Assembly: GCA_030062745.1 (NCBI GenBank)
Contig: CP099849.1
Span: 6,804,586 to 6,868,585, forward strand
Length of the DNA: 64,000 nucleotides
DNA from: Capitulum mitella
Taxonomy: Eukaryota > Arthropoda > Thecostraca > Pollicipedomorpha > Pollicipedidae
Reading direction: 5' to 3'
Part shown: positions 56,876 to 64,000 of the stretch, in pieces
How positions within the stretch are numbered: the stretch's first letter is position 1
Layout of the letters: each line of letters opens with the position of its first letter
Made by a program: the position numbers and the translations under genes
Notes under the pieces: generated by a model
Databases searched by the model: none
Told to the model about the DNA's origin: nothing
What the model saw: only the letters and a program-made list of their open reading frames with translations

Positions 56876-59800
56876 CGCGAAACCCCCTTCCACAACGCGG
56901 GCTAATTTAATTTCTTCCCGTTATGGTTGAAGTAATACTCGGCGGTTGGTCTCGCTCGTAAACAGAACCGTGAGCAGACCCGTGCCGTGCCAACACTTTG
57001 CTCAAACAGTAAACCACGCGCAACGTCTGTCGGCTACGAGGCTACCAAAATGGGTGCTGGGACGCGTTGTTTGATTGAATGGAGCTTTTCAGTCCGCCGC
57101 CCATGCCGGGTGCTTGTCGCCTCTGGTCGGAAGGATGACACCAGGAAACGTCATGACAGTGCACTAAAGGCATACAAAACCATCGGTTCCCAACGACGGG
57201 TAGGCTTTCATCCCCAAATGAATACGCGTTGTTGTCCGTGGCGCGACTGAGGCGTTTTTGCGATTTGTGTGTTTTTTTTTGCGATGTTCATCGTCGGGAA
57301 GCAGAGTCATGCCGTTGAACAGGGCTTGTCTGTCAACCACGAGCTGAACATATCTTTCATCGGCCTTACAAATGCATTCGTGAAAGACGTTGAAACCATC
57401 CTTCTTCAAGCGGTTTATTTAAAGCCTTTAAATTAAAGTGGAATGAACTGGAAAATTTATGAAAAGCAGCCAACGGAATTATTTCTTTGTTTCTGGACTT
57501 TATTTTCATTTTTATGATCATGTGCCGATTGCAGTAGAAATATATGTGCCCCACGCAGGCAGCAAGCAGGTCTTTAAAGCCATCCACGCGCAGTTTTGCC
57601 CTCACGAATCTATCATTTGGACTGTGGGAAGAGTTGGATAATAAATTTGGTTGTGGAATAACACAGCCAAAATTTACACAGCCAATAGTTTAGGAGATCT
57701 TGCCTATCAACGCACTAAATTATTGCTAAACCAAAAGCAATGTGAGGTTTGTGATAGGCTCTGATATACATAGCGTTAGTTTCGTCATGGGTTTCTGTCA
57801 TCTGAAATCATCTTTCTCGGAAATGCCACGTTCTTTCCGCCATGGCCATGGCCATTTTCACAACAGCGAATTAGTCGAAAAATCCGACTGGCAACTGCTC
57901 CGTGTGCAGTTGAACTAGAAGGCTATGAAAGAAAATAACTGGACGCGTGTGTTCAGCGCCCCATGTCCTGTAATGTGATAGGTTTTGTGTTACTCATTTA
58001 CTAGACAACGGACTGTTTCAAACCATGCGACTCACCGTGTCGGACATTTTGAATGCACTACCATGTGGTCCGGTGCATAAAAATGGTCTCGTAACACTAA
58101 CAGCCAGATACCCGCCAGCAAGTCATGACATCTATGAACAGCAATTGACACCAAACAATCTGACATTCTCTCGCTGACTCGGGCCTTCACTAACGTTGGT
58201 CCCAACGCTACTAAAGACAACCCAACGCGGCCAGGATTTTCTTCAGGGGGGGGGGGAGTCGGACCTCAGTTTGAAATGAAATCGTAAGAAAACCGTCTTC
58301 CGGGAAGACGATGTGCAATTGTTTTCACAAAAAATGCCGTGGGGCAGGGTCCCCGCCTTTTCCAGTCCCCTGGCTGCGCCTGTGATCCCAACGCCTCGAG
58401 TACACTGGAGGCCTGTCATTTCCGTATGTTTCCATGTTTGTTGCCTGACGTTATCCTCAAGACGAAACCAATGGAAAAAAATTATGCATTATTTAGTATT
58501 ATTCAATGCTCTTTTTCCATACTCAACCCAATACTGAATCTCAAAACTATTTTGTGTTCCTGCCAGGTACGTGCGATTTCGTGCTGACGGGAGGAGGCAG
58601 ATTCTGCTCGTTGCTGCGACATCAAAAACTATTGGTCTGATTTCCTAGAAGAAAAGAGTATTTGAAATACTGTAGCAATATCTTAACTCCAAAAAAAAAA
58701 CGCCGAAAAATTTGAAAAGCGAGGTAGAGGAGGGGACAGGAGTATGAAAATGAGAGTTTGAATAGGGGTTTGCTTATACGAGCTTTATGGTCACATTATA
58801 TGAATGGTTTTGTTCTGCTTCATGTAATTCTATGGACCACTGATAGGTCTATCACGTATGTTAGAAAGAGGTCGATTTTCGAAATTCATAGGCGTTTCCA
58901 GGACGGACAAAAAGGCGTACACGTTTTTGTGAGATATAAACTCATTTCACAGAATATTTTGGGTCTGGCAAGCTATCTGAGTTTGGAAAGCATTTCCATG
59001 TGCGTCACATTCCACATTATAAACATATAACAAATACCCATAGGCGGATCTAGTTTCCAGAAAAAGTAGGATAATTTTCTACATGGTGAACTATCCGTAA
59101 CTGGTTATGATATTGAAACATATTGTAAATACTACTTTGTGCTGTGCTTAGAATTCACATTTCAAGATCATAAACGCACCACGTTTTGAAGCAATGGAAT
59201 CATAAGCGTAACCAGAGCACATAAAAAGAGGTCATTTTTTCGGACAGCGAGTAGTTTTTGTCATACATCCTGAATCTGGTAACATTATGAGCGTTAAGAA
59301 AACATTGCAAGGGCTCATAGTCAGATTCATGTACCAGAAAAAGGTTCAGAAAGTGCACAGCAATAGCTGTGTTTTATCCCGTGAATCGAGACGTAATTTC
59401 TCAGGAATAAAATCAAAATAAGATGCCTCTTTCACATTACCATGGAGCCGCCTCTAATTTCCATTTGCACTGAAATATATGGCATTTGATCGAAATATAC
59501 GCGTAGCCAACAGCACCAGTCAGGCGGATTCAGATGTCTGTTAGGCCCACTGAACTTGCCACTGCACGAATTATCTACCTCAAAACCGATGCCTGGACAA
59601 GCTCTTCGCAGTACATGTAGGTGAATTATATGTTGAAATTAGGATAAAGCCGTCTATCCCATACTTATGGTTTGTTTTATTCATACAGTGAGTCATAAAT
59701 TCCTAGTAATAAGAGAATATAAACACGCCTTGTTACATGTCCATAAATCAGCCATTAACTACTGTTTTTCTTCAAAATATTTGAAAGCATGCAGGTTGCA

Positions 59801-59989
59801 AATATTTGGATTATTTGAACTGTTCGTGACAACATCAAAATAGTACAGGACCACGTCGAAGTGGACGATTTCCAGGAAGCACGATATTCCTCAAACATTC
59901 GTCGCAAAAACGCGTCTTGAAGCCGTCTCTGAAAGACGTAAATTTCTGAAATTTTACCGCAACACGTCAAAAAAAATATTTAGGCCCAG
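56876..59989. other. Intergenic stretch, no gene recognised
   Basis: Only short open frames. GGCGGATCTAG near 59045 could be an old hAT-type terminus. Confidence 0.4.
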
Positions 59990-60056
59990 AAGCCAGTGAA
60001 TGGCGAGCGAAAAACCGTAGGGGCGCAGGGTCTGCCCCCTTCCGCACGGAATAGGG
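59990..60056 (-). mobile_element. Fragment of a TTAA-type element end
   Basis: CCGCACGGAATAGGG followed by TTAA at 60057-60060 matches the family 2 terminus. Homology further left is not evident, so only an end is left. Confidence 0.45.
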
Positions 60057-60748
60057 TTAAGCACACTAAATTTTGGACGAATGTTTTTTTACAGGAAACT
60101 GATAAGTATCCGTAGCAAAAGCAAGTCGACGAAACATACCACATATGGACAACGAAGTAGGTCTTTACAAACAGACAACTCTTAAGCCTTAAACCAGTCA
60201 TCCACTGGCAATATTCGGCATCCCACCGAATGGCCAAAAGATGGAATTTAATACGATGCCAATGGGAAATGCTCGTCAGCTGAAAGCGAACGACTGCATG
60301 TGCCAAGCAGAAAAGTCGATTTTCTGCTTCGAACCGAAATGTAGAACGAGTTCAGCTTTTCGGCCGTTTGGCGGCAACCGCCTGTTATGACGCCAGCTCG
60401 CTGGACTGTGTGCAACTTCCAGCTGGACAATGGAAGAAATATTGTCGTCAAGAACCCCATGCTTTTGCTGACATCTTGAAAGACCATGGCCGCCGGATGT
60501 TGGATAACGTTGTAATCAGCTGAGCAACCAGTCAGCCAGACAGCTAGACGAAATCTCTCAACGCAAGCTGAGCCTGAACTTATTTATGCTTTTTACACCT
60601 GCGTGGGATCTCGACACAGGAAGTTTGCAATAATTTCAAGATAAACTCAGTTTTAGGATTTGGCAGACCACAGTAACACCACTTGGTTTTCTGGTTTGTT
60701 ATTGTTGGAAATTGAGGTGGTTTTTGCGCGCCTCCGGTCCTCTTTTAA

Positions 60749-61916
60749 CCCGCGCCGACTGTCGGTCGGCGCCATGCACTCCCGACGGGGGGGGTTGACC
60801 ACCCCTTCTAAATCACGAACGTTTGGCCGCACGATGAAAATAAGCAGGCCGCTGGAAAGCTCGTGACGCGTAGAGCTTGAAACTGGTGTCATTTTTAGTT
60901 TTGAAAAATATGTAAATTATTTACGACCTATATGTCTTCTCATAGTCGCCTGCATAGACGGAGAAACGGCCTGGGTGTCAAGGGCTGTGACTAATAAAGT
61001 CTAGATACAGACATCATTGGACAGATAAAAGTCCGCACATGCCGATACACGTCTAATTTCTCCGATTTGTTTAATATATACGCGGGAACGTTGAGTTAAA
61101 GATACGGCGATTTTCGCAACGCTGCACGGCGGACGCCGTAAACGAACGCGGTACGAAAATAACGGAAACTAATTTTAGCGTTCTTTTATTTTCGCAAAAT
61201 ATGCCTTTCCAAGGGTTATTTCTTGATCCTAGTGATTTTTGTAATGGTTTCTCGTACTCAAATGCTGAAAAATTCAGTAGTTATGAATCTACACAACTTA
61301 TGGAGCTTTATTAACGAGAGCCTGCTTGTTCCTAAGGCTTTCAATTTTTTAATATTTTTGGAGTTTCTTGGTATTTTTCGCAACCGTGTGACCCAGTTTT
61401 GCCATTTTCTACTCGATCTGAGTCATTCATTTTGACTCAACAGTTATTCGTGACCTGACCTCAGGCCAGTGGTCAGAGGTTATTGAAACTTTGTCCAATA
61501 ACGGCAGATGGGTGTCTGGATCTCCCGACACTCACTGCTATAAAAATTCGTCCATTTTCGAAGAAACGACATGTGTTGAACACATGCTTGACCTTAGGTC
61601 AAAGACCCGTGCGTTTCCGAAAAATCCGAGATGACAGATTTGTTGCATTTATCAAAATGTTTAATCCCTCACAGTTTTATTGTAATATCATGTTTTGCAA
61701 AAAAGTTGCATGGCGCTAAACATTTTTGGACATAGGCCCACTTCCCCGGACCTAGATCAGACACATTACTTGACCTGAGGTCAGAAATTTGGTGCAAGGC
61801 GTAAAAATGATCAAACAAAAGGTAAACAGACTTTCGTGGCGCTGCGTTTATTTGTTTTCTCACAATCTTCGGAAAACCCCAGGGGGGACGGTCAAACGCC
61901 CCCAGTCGAGGACGGG
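60749..61916 (-). mobile_element. TTAA-type non-autonomous element, family 1, copy 3 (1,168 bp)
   Basis: TTAA (60745-60748) then CCCGCGCCGACTGTCGGTCG. Right end CGAGGACGGG then TTAA (61917-61920). Same orientation as copy 2 and alignable along its length, including GAAACTGGTGTCATTTTTAG and CATTTTTGGACATAGGCCCA. Confidence 0.8.
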
Positions 61917-61920
61917 TTAA

Positions 61921-63250
61921 GCCGCTGTCAATAACAACCGGTCTACTAGACATAAGAAAATGCATGCACACAAATGCACGCACATAAACGCATGGCGAAC
62001 ATGTACTTTTGTTCCGAACAACCAAATCGAGTTTCGCGTCTTTTTATTAGCTTTTTTCGCGCTTCATTTGTGCACTTAACGTTTTCTTTCTCTCGCGATC
62101 CTTCACCATTTGACGTCCATTTTAAGTCCTTGAATCGAGCACATCTCTGGAATGAACGCAGTGATCTGAACTGAGCTTTTCGGTTAGATCCCTATCCTTA
62201 CCTTCCTCTCGACAGGTGTCCTGTGCTTGAGAGCAGCACCATACCGAAAGCTGGGCGCTTGCTGTCATATTCCCATCTGCTATCCGCAAACCCAGTCCTG
62301 ACTTGCAGTACCACCTTCATCATCTTTAGCTATTTACCTATTTTCCCATTACGCTATTTTTTCGCATATGGACAGGCAGTCATAAGCAGTTTTCTCTAAG
62401 TAAGACAGTTATTAACATCTTGTTGGGATTATATGAAAATGGTACCGATTTTCCTGCGGACATCAACCTCCCGGAACTATCCCGCAACACTTTTCCTAGT
62501 CCCTGTCCCTCACGCTAGATTACACTAACGTCGGGCGGCGATTTCATTTCGCAGTCACTAGATGGCGTTACAATGAAACGCCTGAAGCAATTTACGCACC
62601 AATGGGCGTCTCCAGGTTTTCAGTGCGAGGGTGCACTAAGCGGGCAGGCGTCAGGGCAAATCCCGCCCCGGCCGGCTGAGGTCAGTGAGGGTGCTTTGTG
62701 GTGTATCTAAGGCGGCACTGAGGAAGACGCTGTGCGGTTCGATACAGGATACCTATAAGCGGCGTGACTGTCGCACCGGTTGGTAAAATTCATGAATGGT
62801 GCTAACCTACCACCCTTCATATAACTTACGTAGCTTATAGTAAGTTCTGCAGGGACACGATGTAATCAGACCGGAAAACGGCCGCGTTATGCAGCAGGTA
62901 CCTCCATTTTCCCCAGTTTAACACTGTAAATGCGAACTCAGCTATGCAGACTGAGTTCCAGAGTATGCAATAGAACTTGCAAGCACTCAGCTGTTGCGGC
63001 CTTCCCCCGGAGGCGTGACGTTTCACGCATATCGCATGACGTCACATCTTGGCCTGGGCACAATGTCATCTGGAGCAGCCTGCGCAGACAAGTTGAGAAA
63101 ACTCTTGTCTGCTTTAGACTGGTGCAGAATCAGCGCGAAAAGTAAACCAGTTTCTTCTGAGCATGATGAAACTGACGATGTTTAACAGAAGACTATGCAG
63201 CTGGCAGGAAACATTAAAGCGAAGCGTAGCGAGATCTGGTTCTGGACCAC
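61921..63250. other. Intergenic stretch, no gene recognised
   Basis: Nothing with family motifs. TCACTAGATGGCG at 62555-62567 resembles a CTCF core site. Confidence 0.4.
62555..62567 (+). promoter_or_regulatory. CTCF-like core motif
   Basis: TCACTAGATGGCG matches the CCASYAGRKGGC consensus except at one of the first bases. Binding is not shown. Confidence 0.25.
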
Positions 63251-63254
63251 TGTA

Positions 63255-63420
63255 TTGCCCCCGGGCCGCCCGCGGTCGGCCTCAGGCCGGCCGATCAGTC
63301 ACTTGACCGGTCCGTCGCCGCGCACAGTCCGGCGGCCGCAGGGGCGGATCCAGGATTTTGCCGGGGGGAAGGGGTGAATGGTCAGCGCGGGGTCCCCTCA
63401 CGGCCGGCCCCCATTTTTTT
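63255..63420. other. CpG-rich stretch running into a hAT-like terminus
   Basis: GC-rich to 63338, then CAGGGGCGGATCCAGGATTT at 63339-63358 followed by a G-run. CAGGGGCGGATC is a common start of arthropod hAT-type elements. The other end is not in the window. Confidence 0.4.
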
Positions 63421-64000
63421 GCTCTTCAGATATAAAAAAAAATGATCTGTTCGGGTCCGGGCCGAAATATTTGATGCAATTTTCCTTTTGTCCAAAATCC
63501 GATTTTCCACATGAAGAAACCGAAAAAATGCAAGCACGTTACCACGTTTAAGAAAATTTAGTTTTTTTCCATATAAAGTGCTCGAAATATGACAACAAAC
63601 GGTGGGATTTTAGGCGGTTGCGTCCCTCCCTCCGCTTGAAATGTCGTGTCTGTATCTGGTCCAGGAGCCCCTCGTAGCTTCTGGAGACTTTTTTGCTAGC
63701 TTTTTGGTGGTCTTGAGCCGCCTGCCGTGCCCGGACCTTCTACTGGTTTCAGGTCCCTTTTTACAGTTTTACGTGTCCCTCGGGACGTCTAAGGCGTCCC
63801 TCTGGCAGTTTCATGGACACCTCGGACAACAATACTAGCTAATTCAATGTCGCGGTCAAGTGAAACAACTGCGTTCCGTGTCGGAGTTTTGTGCCCTGCC
63901 TAAATGCTGTAAGCTTTCGATTCATCTGCCACCGCCTGATAGATGGACCATTGGACGTCTCGGGGTTCCTTCGGTCGCCAGCTCCCCTCCCGGTCGCCCA

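Noticed and set aside
59041-59460. Possible hAT-type element bounded by GGCGGATCTAG and a GCCGCCTCTAA word
   Set aside because: Inverted ends match over too few bases and no target duplication was found.

Overview
This is a eukaryotic nuclear window: spliced genes with canonical GT-AG introns, long introns, microsatellites and many decayed transposable elements. The two genes I recognise are of arthropod type. Together with strong G/C preference at third codon positions and CpG-rich islands this suggests an arthropod, possibly a crustacean such as a barnacle. That placement is inference; no taxon marker is present.

Left side (about 1-12,526, + strand): the C-terminal ~400 codons of a polypeptide N-acetylgalactosaminyltransferase (Pgant5/Pgant9-like), a Golgi enzyme that starts mucin-type O-glycosylation. 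Seven constitutive exons plus one pair of alternative exons are visible; the 5' exons lie off the left edge. The pair (10842-10952 and 11257-11361) are two different versions of the same segment of the ricin-type lectin domain, both phase 0, with opposite net charge. They look mutually exclusive, and are the most interesting biology here. Its first visible exon carries a one-base frame disruption.

Middle (about 18,026-37,437, - strand): a complete coding region for a Patched-related (Ptr/PTCHD type) 12-transmembrane RND protein in nine exons, arranged tail-to-tail with the transferase gene. One intron uses a GC donor, one intron is 10.3 kb, and the last exon has a frame disruption that changes the C-terminal tail (stop at 18195 as read, or 18026 if one base is removed). 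The interval between the genes (12.5-18.0 kb) holds minisatellites and one possible unrecognised C-terminal exon at 17467-17613.

Right side (about 37.5-64 kb): no gene recognised. It is dominated by 1.1-1.3 kb non-coding elements bounded by TTAA with CCC...GGG termini (piggyBac-like non-autonomous architecture), in at least three families, some abutting and sharing one TTAA. Some copies carry perfect IR-1 nuclear-receptor palindromes, and one carries a perfect 29-bp inverted repeat. SINE-like, hAT-like and Penelope-like remnants and (AT)n/(CT)n tracts fill much of the rest.
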